Shown here one piece after another: positions 46,991-55,738 of a stretch of DNA of 64,000 bases. The stretch is taken from assembly GCF_002188465.1 (NCBI RefSeq), contig NZ_NINW01000037.1, positions 124,001-188,000 on the forward strand. The letters are read 5' to 3'. Within the stretch, counting starts at the first letter, position 1; every line of letters begins with the position of its first letter. A program made the translations under genes and the position numbers. Below the pieces are notes generated by a model that saw nothing but the letters and a program-made list of their open reading frames with translations, was not told where the DNA came from and did not search any database. The DNA comes from Pigmentiphaga sp. NML080357. GTDB lineage: Bacteria; Pseudomonadota; Gammaproteobacteria; Burkholderiales; Burkholderiaceae_B.

Positions 46991-47413
46991 CTATCTGTAT
47001 GCCGGCGCCGAACGGCAATCCTTCCGGGCACGGGGCACGTCCCGCAGGCCGTTCAGGATCATCGATTGATGCCGTCCGGTCTCGCTCCCCTGGACCGCCG
47101 CAAGCCGGGCCCAGTGCATCGCCTCGCAGGGATCGGCTTGCACGCCTTTCCCGTACAGGGCGGATCCGGCCATCAGGACCGAGGCCAGCATTTCCTGCGC
47201 CTCCAGGTCGCCCGTGCCGGCCGCCTGCCTCAGCAGCGCCAACATGGCGCGATAGTTGCGCTCGGTCCGCGCCTCCAGGGCCATCTGGTAGATCTGTTCG
47301 GGAGTGGCGATTTCCTCGAGTAGCGGCGCGGCCGGCGCCGCCGGCGCGAAAGCCGCGGAAGCGGCCAATCCCAAGGAGAAAACCATGCGATGAAAAACTT
47401 GCGACCGCGCCAC
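46991..47413 (-). CDS. Sel1-like-repeat exported protein
   Basis: A 140-residue small protein. GTG 47413 follows AAGGAGAC and yields a signal peptide (VFSLGLAASAAFAPAAPAAP). The mature part contains tetratricopeptide/Sel1-like helices: QIYQMALEARTERNYRAMLALLRQAAGTGDLEAQEMLASVLMAG followed by GKGVQADPCEAMHWARLAAVQGS. Such repeats serve protein interaction in the periplasm. The partner is unknown; the gene stands alone between the transporter operon and a divergent LysR gene (184-base gap). Confidence 0.75.
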   Translation of the reverse strand: MARSQVFHRMVFSLGLAASAAFAPAAPAAPLLEEIATPEQIYQMALEARTERNYRAMLALLRQAAGTGDLEAQEMLASVLMAGSALYGKGVQADPCEAMHWARLAAVQGSETGRHQSMILNGLRDVPRARKDCRSAPAYR

Positions 47414-47597
47414 TGCCGTCTCCTTCGTTCCGCGGGATGTAGGGAGTCGCGCATGCTGGGAGATCGCGGGAACCGAGCCATCGTCCCGGCGGTATGCGCG
47501 CACGGTCTATTGGGCCATTCCCCGTGCTTTGGCACAATGTGGTTCTTTCTTTCATGGCTTCGGATTGGCCGAAGGCATACCACACAGGAGCGGCACC

Positions 47598-48500
47598 ATG
47601 CGACTCGATCTTGCCGACCTCCGCCTGTTCCTCTGCATCGTCGATGCGGGCAGCATCACGCAAGGCGCCGCGCGGGCGAACCTGGCGCTGGCCTCGGCCA
47701 GCGAACGCGTGCGCAACATCGAGGCGGACGCCGGCGTACGACTGCTGGAACGCCGCCATCGCGGCGTGGTGCCCACGGAGGCAGGCGAAGCGCTCGCCCA
47801 TCATGCCAGGCTCATACTGCGCCAGCGGGAACTGATGCAGGGCGAACTGCAGGACTTCGCCGCCGGCGCACGCGGCACCATCCGGCTCTACGCCAATACC
47901 GCCGCGCTGACGGAGTTCCTCCCGCGCAAGCTGGCCCCCTGGATGGCCGCGCGTCCGCGCATGAACATCGACGTCAGGGAACGCACCAGCGGCGAGATCG
48001 TCAAGGCCGTCTCCGCCGGACTGGTCGAAGCGGGCGTCACCTCCGATCAGGTCGCCGCGCCGGGCCTGCAACTACAACCCGTGGCCACGGACCACCTGGT
48101 GCTGATCGCCCCCGCCGGGCACGGCCTGGCGCAAAAACGCATGGTCCCCTTCGCCGAGATCGTGCGGGAACCTTTTGTCGGGCTGGCGCCGGGCAGCGCG
48201 CTGCAGGACTACATCGACGAACACGCGCGCCGTACAGGGCACACCCTTGCCTTCCGCATCAAGATGAACAATTTCGGCGGCCTGTGCGAAATGGTATCCC
48301 ACGGCGTAGGCGTGGGCATCGTCCCCGACAGCATCGCCCGGCGCTATCGCCGTCGCCACCCCTACCAGCGCGTCGCCCTGGCCGAAAGCTGGGCTCACCG
48401 CCGTCTGTGCCTGTGCTTCCGCGACTGGACCGGCCTCTCGGCTCCCGTGCGGGACCTGTTGACGCATCTGGCTTCGGACAAGACCGGCCGGCCGCCGTAA
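47598..48500 (+). CDS. LysR-family regulator (upstream of pnp)
   Basis: A 300-residue LysR protein: the helix-turn-helix stretch GSITQGAARANLALASASERVRNIEADAGVRLLERRHRGVVPTEAGEAL and an effector domain with PVATDHLVLIAPAGHGLA and EMVSHGVGVGIVPDSIARRY. ATG 47598 follows CAGGAGCGG. No obvious target lies next to it; the nearest divergent gene is the Sel1-like gene. The ligand is unknown. Confidence 0.9.
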   Translation: MRLDLADLRLFLCIVDAGSITQGAARANLALASASERVRNIEADAGVRLLERRHRGVVPTEAGEALAHHARLILRQRELMQGELQDFAAGARGTIRLYANTAALTEFLPRKLAPWMAARPRMNIDVRERTSGEIVKAVSAGLVEAGVTSDQVAAPGLQLQPVATDHLVLIAPAGHGLAQKRMVPFAEIVREPFVGLAPGSALQDYIDEHARRTGHTLAFRIKMNNFGGLCEMVSHGVGVGIVPDSIARRYRRRHPYQRVALAESWAHRRLCLCFRDWTGLSAPVRDLLTHLASDKTGRPP

Positions 48501-48560
48501 CCAGCTCCGCGGTCGGCAGCGTTTCTGGTTCCAGGCGGCGCGCCGTGCTCGCGTCGCACA

Positions 48561-48590
48561 AATAAAAAACGGCGCCCCGCAGGACGCCGT
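48561..48590 (-). terminator. Intrinsic terminator downstream of pnp
   Basis: On the minus strand ACGGCG, TCCTGCGGGG, CGCCGT is followed by TTTTTTATT: a 6-base stem (up to 9 with the inner TCC/GGG pairs) with T-run. It is placed 155-185 bases after the pnp stop, beyond the intergenic repeat. Confidence 0.75.
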
Positions 48591-48610
48591 CGGCAACACT
48601 CCCCTCCCCC

Positions 48611-48658
48611 AGATCCAGGGCACCGCGGATCCGGCTTTGCCGGTCCGCCAGTGCCGCC
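48611..48658. repeat. Second copy of the dispersed intergenic repeat
   Basis: The 48 bases starting AGATCCAGGGCACCGCGGAT are identical to 19826-19873 at 46 positions. The following stretch (48659-48741) is a series of short GC-rich inverted repeats, and GGCGCGCGTCAGCGCGCAGGGAGG-like sequence at its end resembles the complement of the region just after yggX (19669-19695). The element therefore has at least two modules and occurs in two intergenic regions 29 kb apart. Confidence 0.75.
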
Positions 48659-48744
48659 TCAAGGCGGGTCCCCGCCCCTCGGGGGGCTGCCGCGTAGCGG
48701 CGGGGGGCTCACTGCCGGGCGCGCGTCAGCGCGCAGGGAGGAGC

Positions 48745-50847
48745 CTACTGTTCAGCAGCAATGGCCTTCATCGACAGGCGCAGGCGGCCCTTGTCGTCGG
48801 CCTCGATGACCTTGACGCGGACCTGCTGGCCGACCTTCAGCACATCGTTGATGTTGGCGATGCGGTGATTGGCGATTTCGGATATGTGCAGCAGGCCGTC
48901 GCGGCCCGGCAGCACCTGGACGATGGCGCCGAAATCCAAGAGGCGCAGCACGGCGCCTTCGTAGATCTGGCCCACTTCCACGTCGGCGGTCAGGTCGGCG
49001 ATGCGGCGCTGCGCTTCCTTGGCGCGGTCCAGGTCGGCGCTGGAGATGACGATGGTGCCGTCGTCGGAGATGTCGATCTGGGTGCCGGTTTCTTCCGTGA
49101 GCGCGCGGATGGTGGCGCCTCCCTTGCCGATCACGTCGCGGATCTTCTCGGGATTGATCTTCATGGACAGCATGCGCGGCGCGAAGGCCGACAGCTCGCC
49201 GCGCGAGCCCTCGATGGCCTCGCGCATCTTGCCCAGGATGTGCAGGCGGCCTTCGCGGGCCTGCGCCAGCGCAACCTGCATGATTTCCTTGGTGATGCCC
49301 TGGATCTTGATGTCCATCTGCAGCGCGGTGACGCCGGTGACGGTGCCGGCCACCTTGAAGTCCATGTCGCCCAGGTGGTCCTCGTCGCCGAGGATGTCGG
49401 TCAGCACGGCGAACTTGCCGCCGTCCTTGATCAGGCCCATGGCCACGCCGGCCACGTGGTCCTTGACCGGCACGCCGGCGTCCATCATGGCGAGCGAGCC
49501 GCCGCAGACGGAAGCCATCGACGACGAGCCATTGGACTCGGTGATCTCCGACACCACGCGGATGGTGTACTGGAAGTCCTGCGGCGCGGGCAGCAGCGGC
49601 ACCAGCGCGCGCTTGGCCAGGCGGCCGTGGCCGACTTCGCGGCGCTTGGGCGTGCCGATACGGCCGGTTTCGCCGGTGGCGAACGGCGGCATGTTGTAGT
49701 GGAGCATGAAGCGATCGCGGTACTCGCCCATCAGCGCGTCGATGATCTGCTCATCCTGCTTGGTGCCCAGCGTGGCGACCACCAGGGCTTGGGTTTCGCC
49801 GCGGGTGAACAGCGCGCTGCCGTGCGCGCGGGGCAGCACGCCCAGGCGGATGCTGATGGGGCGCACCGTGCGGGTGTCGCGGCCGTCGATGCGCGGCTCG
49901 CCGTTCAGGATCTGGCCGCGGACGATCTGGGCCTCGAAGTCGAACAGGATGTTGTCGATTTCGACGGAATCGATCGCATTGCCGGCGGCTTCCGCCTGCG
50001 CGGCCAGCTTGGCCTGCACGTCGGCATAGACCTCCCGCAGCTTGGCGGTGCGATCCTGCTTGGAGCGGATCTGGTAGGCGGCCTTCAGGCCTTCCTCGGC
50101 CACGGCGCGCACCGAGGCGATCAGCGCTTCGTTCTTGGGAGCGGGCTGCCAGTCCCACTCGGGCTTGCCGGCTTCGCGCACCAGGTCGTTGATGGCGTTG
50201 ATGACCGTCTGCATCTGCTCGTGGCCGTAGACCACGCCGCCGAGCATCACCTCTTCGGACAGCTGATCGGCTTCGGACTCGACCATCAGCACGGCCGCGT
50301 CGGTGCCGGCCACCACCAGATCGAGCTTGGAGCTCTTGAGCTGCGTGGCCGTCGGGTTCAGCACGTACTGGTCATCGATCCAGCCGACGCGGGCGGCGCC
50401 GATCGGGCCGTTGAACGGAATGCCGGAAATGGCCAGCGCGGCCGAGGCGCCGATCATGGCGGCGATGTCGGGATCGATGTCGGGATTCACCGACAGCGTG
50501 TGGATGACCACGTGGACTTCGTTGTAGAAGCCTTCCGGAAACAGCGGACGCAGCGGCCGGTCGATCAGGCGCGAGGTCAGCGTTTCCTTTTCGGAGGGCT
50601 TGCCCTCGCGCTTGAAGAAGCCGCCCGGGATACGGCCGGCGGCGTAGGTCTTCTCGATGTAGTCGACGGTGAGCGGGAAGAAATCCTGGCCGGGCTTGGC
50701 CTTCTTGGCCCCGACCACGGTTGCCAGCACGACGGTGTCCTCGATGGAAACCATTACCGCGCCCGAGGCCTGGCGAGCAACCTCGCCGGTTTCGAGCGTG
50801 ACGGTATGCTGGCCATATTGGAAGGTTTTTGTGACTTTATTGAACAT
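48745..50847 (-). CDS. pnp: Polyribonucleotide nucleotidyltransferase (PNPase)
   Basis: A 700-residue PNPase, the phosphorolytic 3'-5' exoribonuclease of the degradosome. It has the first RNase PH core ([26 protein letters not shown]), an alpha-helical linker, and the catalytic second core ([23 protein letters not shown]-like block with an asparagine variant). KH ([30 protein letters not shown]) and S1 ([33 protein letters not shown]) domains follow at the C-terminus. ATG 50847, eight bases after AAAGGA, was preferred to the ATG three codons upstream. The long structured leader shared with rpsO suggests the usual RNase III/PNPase autocontrol. Confidence 0.96.
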   Translation of the reverse strand: MFNKVTKTFQYGQHTVTLETGEVARQASGAVMVSIEDTVVLATVVGAKKAKPGQDFFPLTVDYIEKTYAAGRIPGGFFKREGKPSEKETLTSRLIDRPLRPLFPEGFYNEVHVVIHTLSVNPDIDPDIAAMIGASAALAISGIPFNGPIGAARVGWIDDQYVLNPTATQLKSSKLDLVVAGTDAAVLMVESEADQLSEEVMLGGVVYGHEQMQTVINAINDLVREAGKPEWDWQPAPKNEALIASVRAVAEEGLKAAYQIRSKQDRTAKLREVYADVQAKLAAQAEAAGNAIDSVEIDNILFDFEAQIVRGQILNGEPRIDGRDTRTVRPISIRLGVLPRAHGSALFTRGETQALVVATLGTKQDEQIIDALMGEYRDRFMLHYNMPPFATGETGRIGTPKRREVGHGRLAKRALVPLLPAPQDFQYTIRVVSEITESNGSSSMASVCGGSLAMMDAGVPVKDHVAGVAMGLIKDGGKFAVLTDILGDEDHLGDMDFKVAGTVTGVTALQMDIKIQGITKEIMQVALAQAREGRLHILGKMREAIEGSRGELSAFAPRMLSMKINPEKIRDVIGKGGATIRALTEETGTQIDISDDGTIVISSADLDRAKEAQRRIADLTADVEVGQIYEGAVLRLLDFGAIVQVLPGRDGLLHISEIANHRIANINDVLKVGQQVRVKVIEADDKGRLRLSMKAIAAEQ

Positions 50848-50885
50848 GACAGGCATCCTTTGCGGTTGCCCTTCTGAAACGAAAA

Positions 50886-51040
50886 TGCCTGTGACAGGCG
50901 ATTCCTGACACAGGCACTCTCATTTTTCAGGAGGGTGTTGCTAGAGTGCCGGTTGCGTCGCGCCCGAACAGGAAGCGACGAAACCGGCAACCACCGGAAA
51001 CGCCGAGCGGCGCTGCGAGGGCAGCGCCCGCCGGGTTTCC
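50886..51040 (-). promoter_or_regulatory. Three stacked hairpins in the rpsO-pnp intergenic leader
   Basis: On the minus-strand RNA, in order: a long stem GGAAAC...GTTTCC with an inner GCGCTGC/GCAGCGC (50996-51040); a stem GCCGGTT/AACCGGC with inner CGTCGC/GCGACG (50948-50988); and TGCCTGTG/CACAGGCA (50886-50916) followed by TTTTCG. The last resembles a weak rpsO terminator. The first two are good candidates for RNase III processing that starts PNPase autoregulation in enterobacteria. Confidence 0.65.
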
Positions 51041-51054
51041 GATCCCCTGGAAAA

Positions 51055-51324
51055 TCACTTACGCAGACCGAGCTTCTCGATCAAGGCGCGGTACGCGTCG
51101 GCGTTGCGGCCCTTGAGGTAGTCGAGCAGCTTGCGGCGACGGCTGACCATGCGCAGCAGTCCGCGGCGGGAGTGGTGGTCTTTGGTGTGCTCTTTGAAGT
51201 GGTTGGTCAATTCGTTGATCCGGGCGGTCAAGAGCGCGACCTGCACTTCAGGCGAACCGGTGTCGCCTTGGGCACGTTGGAATTCGGAAACGATATTGGC
51301 TTTGTTGATGTCGGCTACGGACAT
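51055..51324 (-). CDS. rpsO: Ribosomal protein S15
   Basis: An 89-residue S15 with the standard length and motifs: [60 protein letters not shown] covers almost the whole family signature. It binds the central domain of 16S rRNA early in 30S assembly. ATG 51324 has GAGAGGAAA just upstream. It is followed by pnp, the conserved gene order. Confidence 0.97.
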   Translation of the reverse strand: MSVADINKANIVSEFQRAQGDTGSPEVQVALLTARINELTNHFKEHTKDHHSRRGLLRMVSRRRKLLDYLKGRNADAYRALIEKLGLRK

Positions 51325-51400
51325 GATTTCCTCTCGAACTGGCGGCAAGGCCGAGGCGCCTTGCCGTGAAGGTTGTTAAGCGCCGATGGCATCGGCACCG

Positions 51401-51428
51401 AAAAAAGGCGGCGCATGCTTCCGCCGCC
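51401..51428 (-). terminator. Intrinsic terminator between the binding-protein gene and rpsO
   Basis: On the minus strand GGCGGCG, an 8-base loop, CGCCGCC, then TTTTTT. It is 38 bases after the stop of the binding-protein gene at 51466. It separates that gene from rpsO. A TATACT -10-like box further upstream (about 51459) would make it an attenuator of rpsO instead, but the matching -35 is poor. Confidence 0.8.
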
Positions 51429-51465
51429 CGGTAAAAACGCAAAAAGTCAGCCAGAAAGTATAGCC

Positions 51466-52755
51466 TTATTCCGGTAATTTTGCCATTTTGCAGGTCGTGG
51501 GCAGCGCCAGGTCGGCCGCCGGCACCTTCAGCGTCGTCTGGAAGCCATACCCGCTCCCTTCCACGTCGCGCTTCACGTCCCCCTCCCCGACTTTCCGCAT
51601 GGTGAAAACATATAAAGGCTTGATCGCCTGGTGGTCGTCCGGCCGCATCCACAGGTCCGCCCCTTCGGCCGTCCAGCGCATGCCGGACAGCCGCCGGGCG
51701 ATGGCCGCGGCGTCCACCGTGCCGGCCTGCTCCAGGGCCGCCGCCAGCATGTCGGTCATGTGCAGCATGCGGGCGTTCAGGTAATCGTCCGCGGGACGCG
51801 GGAACATCCGCCGATAGGCCTCGTACGCGCGGTCCATGCCCGGCTCGCCGGCGTTGTAGTGCCACTCGGCCACCGCCCGCACCTTGCCGACGCCGGCATC
51901 GCCCAGGGCCGCCGGCGCACCCAGGGCGTTGCCGTAGAAGGTATAGAAGCTGCCTTTGAATCCCGCTTCCCGCGCCGCCTTGACCAGCAGCGTGAGGTCG
52001 TTGCCCCAGTTCCCGGTGATGACCGTATCGGCTCCGCTCGCGAGGATCTTGGCCGCATAAGGCGAGAAATCCTTGACCTTGCCGATGGGATGGAACTCGT
52101 CGGCCACCACGGCGACGTCCGGCCGCTTGCGGGCCAGCATCTCCCGGGCGCTGCGCGACACCTGCTGGCCGAAGCTGTAGTCCTGGTTGATGAGGTAGAC
52201 CCGTCGCACTTCGCGGTCGCGCCGCATGACCTCGGTCAGGGCCGCCATCCGCATGTCGGAACTGGCGTCGAAGCGGAAATGCCAGGGGCTGCATTTCTCG
52301 TTGGTCAAGGCAGGATCGACCGCCGAATAGTTCAGGAACACCATGCGCTGGCCGGGATTGCGCTGATTGTGGCGGTTCACCCCCTCGATCAGTCCGGCCG
52401 CCACGGCCGAGCTGTTGCCCTGCATGACGATGCGTATGGATTGGTCGGCCGCGCCGCGCAGAAGCAGCAAGGCCTCGTCCACCTGGTTCTTGCTGTCGAA
52501 GGGGACCAGCTCCAGCTTGTGCGCGCCGTCGGCGAGCTTCACGCCGCCGCGCGCGTTGATCCGTTCCACCGCGAAGCGCAGGTTGCGCATGATGGCCTCG
52601 CCGGTATTGGCAAACGGCCCCGACATGGCCTCGATGACGGCAATGCGCACCGGCGCGCGCGCATCGGATTGGGCCAGGGCGGGAACGGAACCTGCGCCGG
52701 CCAGCGCAAGTCCTACAATCAGCGTATGCCAGCTACGCCTGCGTGACAAAACCAC
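51466..52755 (-). CDS. Branched-chain-amino-acid-type ABC substrate-binding protein
   Basis: A 429-residue periplasmic binding protein of the Peripla_BP_6 (LivJ-like) group. The signal peptide is SWHTLIVGLALAGAGSVPALAQ. The fold shows VRIAVIEAMSGPFANTGEAIMRNLRFAVERIN, VFLNYSAVDPALT, VYLINQDYSFGQQVSRSA and GADTVITGNWGNDLTLLVKAAREAGF. GTG 52755 is preceded by GGAGAC. No LivHMGF transporter genes are adjacent, so it is an orphan receptor here. The ligand may be an aromatic acid, amide or amino acid. Confidence 0.88.
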   Translation of the reverse strand: MVLSRRRSWHTLIVGLALAGAGSVPALAQSDARAPVRIAVIEAMSGPFANTGEAIMRNLRFAVERINARGGVKLADGAHKLELVPFDSKNQVDEALLLLRGAADQSIRIVMQGNSSAVAAGLIEGVNRHNQRNPGQRMVFLNYSAVDPALTNEKCSPWHFRFDASSDMRMAALTEVMRRDREVRRVYLINQDYSFGQQVSRSAREMLARKRPDVAVVADEFHPIGKVKDFSPYAAKILASGADTVITGNWGNDLTLLVKAAREAGFKGSFYTFYGNALGAPAALGDAGVGKVRAVAEWHYNAGEPGMDRAYEAYRRMFPRPADDYLNARMLHMTDMLAAALEQAGTVDAAAIARRLSGMRWTAEGADLWMRPDDHQAIKPLYVFTMRKVGEGDVKRDVEGSGYGFQTTLKVPAADLALPTTCKMAKLPE

Positions 52756-52793
52756 TCTTGTCTCCGGTAGCGACCAAGAACAAGGAGAATTGT

Positions 52794-53306
52794 ATGAGTA
52801 TCGCTACGACCCTGCGCCGGGGCGCCTGCCTGCTCGGCATCGCCGCGCTGCTGGCGGCCTGCGCCAGCCCCGCCGGCATCCAGCCGGGCGAGTCCGGCTC
52901 GGCCGTGACGGCCCGCCTGGGCCGGCCCACGCTGCAGCGCCCGCTTCCCAATGGCGGCGAACGTCTCATCTATTCGTCCCAGCCCATGGGTCAATACGCG
53001 TGGATCACCGACGTCGGACCCGACGGCAAGGTCATCGCCACCACCCAGGCGCTCACCAGCGAACGCTTCCGCATGCTGGATTCGGGCCGCTGGGATACCG
53101 ACCGGCTGTTGTTCGAGTTCGGCCCGCCGGCGGAAATCACCCGCGTCGGCCTCCGCGGCGAACAAATCGTATGGGGCTACCGCTTCCGCGAAGACGGGGT
53201 CTGGAATTCGCTGATGTACGTCTACGTCAACGACCAGGGCATCGTCACGCGCTACCACCCCGGACCCGACCCGCTGATGGAGCCGCGCTTCCAGCTGGGC
53301 CGGTAA
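52794..53306 (+). CDS. Small outer-membrane-type lipoprotein
   Basis: A 170-residue lipoprotein: signal TTLRRGACLLGIAALLAACASP with lipobox LAAC. The mature part has a repeated strand-turn pattern (GIQPGESGSAVTARLGRPTLQRPLPNGGERLIYSSQPMGQYAWITDV and RLLFEFGPPAEITRVGLRGEQIVWGYRF) that resembles the SmpA/OmlA (BamE-like) fold, where two similar modules sense neighbouring outer-membrane proteins. ATG 52794 follows AAGGAG. It starts 38 bases from the divergent binding-protein gene. Confidence 0.72.
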   Translation: MSIATTLRRGACLLGIAALLAACASPAGIQPGESGSAVTARLGRPTLQRPLPNGGERLIYSSQPMGQYAWITDVGPDGKVIATTQALTSERFRMLDSGRWDTDRLLFEFGPPAEITRVGLRGEQIVWGYRFREDGVWNSLMYVYVNDQGIVTRYHPGPDPLMEPRFQLGR

Positions 53307-53312
53307 ACGGGC

Positions 53313-54179
53313 TCAGCCGCTGCCGAAGGCTTCGACGATGGCGTCCGCCACGGCCCGCACGCGGGCCGTGCGGCTGAGGTCGGCATGCAGCACCAGCCAG
53401 ACGTCGATGCGGTCGCTGCGCTCCGGCCAGACTCGCACCAGCTCCGGATCGCCCTCGGCCATCTGCACGGGCAGTTCGCCCAACCCGATGCCGGCACGCA
53501 CCGCTTCCAGCATCATCAGGCCCGAATTCACCTCCAGCGCTACGCGCGCATTGCCGGTCGGCACGCCGCATAGCTGTCGGCCATCGGAGGGGCCCATCGG
53601 ACGGTCGTACAGGACGACGTCATGGCCTTGCAGCGCGGCATCCTGCATGGGTTCGCCGCGCCGCCGCAGATAGGAACGCGAAGCGTAGACACCAAGCTGC
53701 CGGCGCGCCAGCCGCCGGGAGATGAGGTCCGGGCTGGTCGGCTTGACCGTGCGCACCGCGAGGTCGGCCTCGCGCCGCGTCAGGTTCGTGACCTGGGTCG
53801 AAGTGCCAAGGACTACCTTGATGTCGGGATGCGCCTCTCGCAGCTTCGTCAGCGCGGGAATCACGTAGAAGCTGGCCATGGTGTCGGAGGTGGCCACGCG
53901 CACCACGCCGCACAGTTTTTCGTCCAGCCCCTGCATCTGCCGCTGCAATTGATCGGCGGCCTTCTCCATCCGTTCGGCGGCGGCTCCGGCCAATTCCCCG
54001 GCGGGCGTCGGCACATAACCGCCGGGCGTGCGCAGGAACAGGCGCGCGCCCAGGGCCGCCTCGAGCGCGGCCAGCCGGCGGCCGGCCGTGGCCTGGTCCA
54101 CCTGCAGCAGCGCCGCGGCCCCGCGCAGCGTGCCGGCACGCCGGATGGCGAGAAAGACCCGGGCATCGTCCCAATTCAT
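53313..54179 (-). CDS. LysR-family regulator (divergent from the MFS exporter)
   Basis: A 288-residue LysR protein: GTLRGAAALLQVDQATAGRRLAALEAALGARLFLRTPGGYVPTPAGEL at the DNA-binding end and GLMMLEAVRAGIGLGELP in the effector domain. ATG 54179 gives the usual MNWDDARVFLAIRRAG. The gene is divergent from a DHA2-type exporter with 128 bases between starts. Three TTGCATC repeats lie in that gap, so it most likely controls the exporter. Confidence 0.9.
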   Translation of the reverse strand: MNWDDARVFLAIRRAGTLRGAAALLQVDQATAGRRLAALEAALGARLFLRTPGGYVPTPAGELAGAAAERMEKAADQLQRQMQGLDEKLCGVVRVATSDTMASFYVIPALTKLREAHPDIKVVLGTSTQVTNLTRREADLAVRTVKPTSPDLISRRLARRQLGVYASRSYLRRRGEPMQDAALQGHDVVLYDRPMGPSDGRQLCGVPTGNARVALEVNSGLMMLEAVRAGIGLGELPVQMAEGDPELVRVWPERSDRIDVWLVLHADLSRTARVRAVADAIVEAFGSG

Positions 54180-54211
54180 GCGCGGCCCCTGCCGCGGCAG
54201 CATTCCGTTGA

Positions 54212-54260
54212 ATGCATTTTTGCATCAGCGCATTGCATCTTCACCACTTTTTTTGCATCA
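54212..54260. promoter_or_regulatory. Repeated TTTTTGCATCA / TTGCATC sites in the lysR-MFS gap
   Basis: TTTTTGCATCA occurs at 54217-54227 and again at 54250-54260, 33 bases apart (three helical turns), with a third TTGCATC at 54233-54239. The first copy is part of the dyad ATGCA-TTTT-TGCAT (54212-54225). Spacing and position fit the paired recognition and activation sites of LysR-type regulators. Confidence 0.55.
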
Positions 54261-54307
54261 ATCCGGCGCCTAGGATACCTCCTTCGCTTCCATTTGGACG
54301 ACACATC

Positions 54308-55723
54308 GTGAGGTATCCCTGTCCCGACGTCGCCGTGGCCGCCGCGCCAGCCCGGCAGGCGCCCGCCGACCCCCGGCCCCTGGCCGCGCTGGCGGTCGGC
54401 TTCATCATGGCCATGCTGGACGTCACCGTCGTCAACGTGGCGTTGACCGACATTTCCCGCAGCCTGGAGGTATCCCTGGCGGGCCTCGTATGGGTGGTGG
54501 ACGGCTATACGCTGGCATTCGCGGCCCTGCTGCTCGCCGGAGGCGCGCTGGCCGACCGCCTCGGCGCGCGCGCCGTGTATCTGGCGGGACTGGCGGCGTT
54601 CACCGTCGCTTCCGTCGCCTGCGGCCTCGCGTGGGATGGAACGTCTCTGGTCGGCGCCCGCCTGGCCCAAGGAGCGGGTGCCGCGCTTTTCATCCCCAGT
54701 TCGCTCAGCCTTCTCGTCCACGCTTACGCCGACGAGAAAGTCCGTGCCCGCATGGTGGCGCTGTGGTCGGCCATCGTCACCCTGTCCGTGGCGGCCGGGC
54801 CGCTGGTCGGCGGCCTGTTGATTGCCCACTTCGGCTGGCGCAGCGTCTTCCTCATCAACGTCCCCGTCGGACTGGCGGGCGCGCTGCTCACCCTCAAGCT
54901 GGTCCGGCCCGCCCCGGCGCGGCCGCGCGCCCTGAATCTCGGCAGCCACGCGCTGGGCATCGCGGCGCTGGCCGCGCTTTGCTATGCCCTCATCCAGGGG
55001 CCCGAGCAAGGCTGGACCGCGCCCGCCATCCTGTTGACCGCGGCGACCGCGCTGGTGGCCGGCAGCCTGCTGGCCAGGCGGGAAAAACGGTCCGGCGCAC
55101 CGCTGGTCCCGCGCGAACTGCTGGCCGCCCCGGGCTTCATCCCGGCCAACGGCATCGGTTTCCTGGCGAACTTCTCGGTCTACGGCCAGCTGTTCCTGGT
55201 CAGCCTCTACCTGCAGCGAGCGCGCGGCGCCGGACCGCTGGACACCGGCCTGCAATTGCTGCCGCTCATGCTCATCCTGGTCCTGGGCAACCTCGTGTCC
55301 GGCCGCATCTCAGCCCGGCGCGGAACGCGGTTCTCGATGCTGTCGGGCACCGGGCTGGCCGCGTTGGCCACGGCCTGCGCCGCCCTCCATGGCACGGCGC
55401 TCCCCTACGGGCTATTCATGGCCCTGCTGGTCGGCGGCAACCTCGGCGTCGCCATCGCCATCCCGGCCATGACGGCAACGGTGATGCAGGCGGGCGGCAA
55501 GGAACATGCAAACAGTGCCGCGGCGGTGCTCAACGCCAGCCGGCAGATCGGCACACTGGTGGGCGTGGCCGCCATGGGCAGCCTGCTGCATGCTCTGCCG
55601 GACTGGAACAATGGCATGCCGGTGGCCCTCGCCATGATTGCCTCGGGCTATGCAGCGGCCTGGCTGATCGTGCTTCGCCGGCTGCACGCCGATCGCGCGC
55701 CCGCCGCCCAAGGGCCTCTTTGA
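54308..55723 (+). CDS. MFS multidrug-type exporter, DHA2 (14-helix) family
   Basis: A 471-residue transporter with about fourteen hydrophobic segments. Motif A appears as ALADRLGARAVYLAGL, motif C-like as VTLSVAAGPLVGGLLIAHFGWRSVFLINVPVG, and the first helix includes MAMLDVTVVNVALTDI (motif D1), a DHA2 hallmark. It is likely a proton-coupled exporter of drugs or aromatic compounds. The start GTG 54308 has only a weak ribosome site; a start further inside is possible. It is probably under control of the divergent LysR gene. Confidence 0.9.
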   Translation: MRYPCPDVAVAAAPARQAPADPRPLAALAVGFIMAMLDVTVVNVALTDISRSLEVSLAGLVWVVDGYTLAFAALLLAGGALADRLGARAVYLAGLAAFTVASVACGLAWDGTSLVGARLAQGAGAALFIPSSLSLLVHAYADEKVRARMVALWSAIVTLSVAAGPLVGGLLIAHFGWRSVFLINVPVGLAGALLTLKLVRPAPARPRALNLGSHALGIAALAALCYALIQGPEQGWTAPAILLTAATALVAGSLLARREKRSGAPLVPRELLAAPGFIPANGIGFLANFSVYGQLFLVSLYLQRARGAGPLDTGLQLLPLMLILVLGNLVSGRISARRGTRFSMLSGTGLAALATACAALHGTALPYGLFMALLVGGNLGVAIAIPAMTATVMQAGGKEHANSAAAVLNASRQIGTLVGVAAMGSLLHALPDWNNGMPVALAMIASGYAAAWLIVLRRLHADRAPAAQGPL

Positions 55724-55738
55724 ACGGGCACGGCGGAC

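Noticed and set aside
51447-51475. TGGCAA-N17-TATACT as promoter of rpsO
   Set aside because: The -35 is poor (3 of 6) and the strong terminator lies between it and rpsO, so it would need an attenuator mechanism not otherwise supported.
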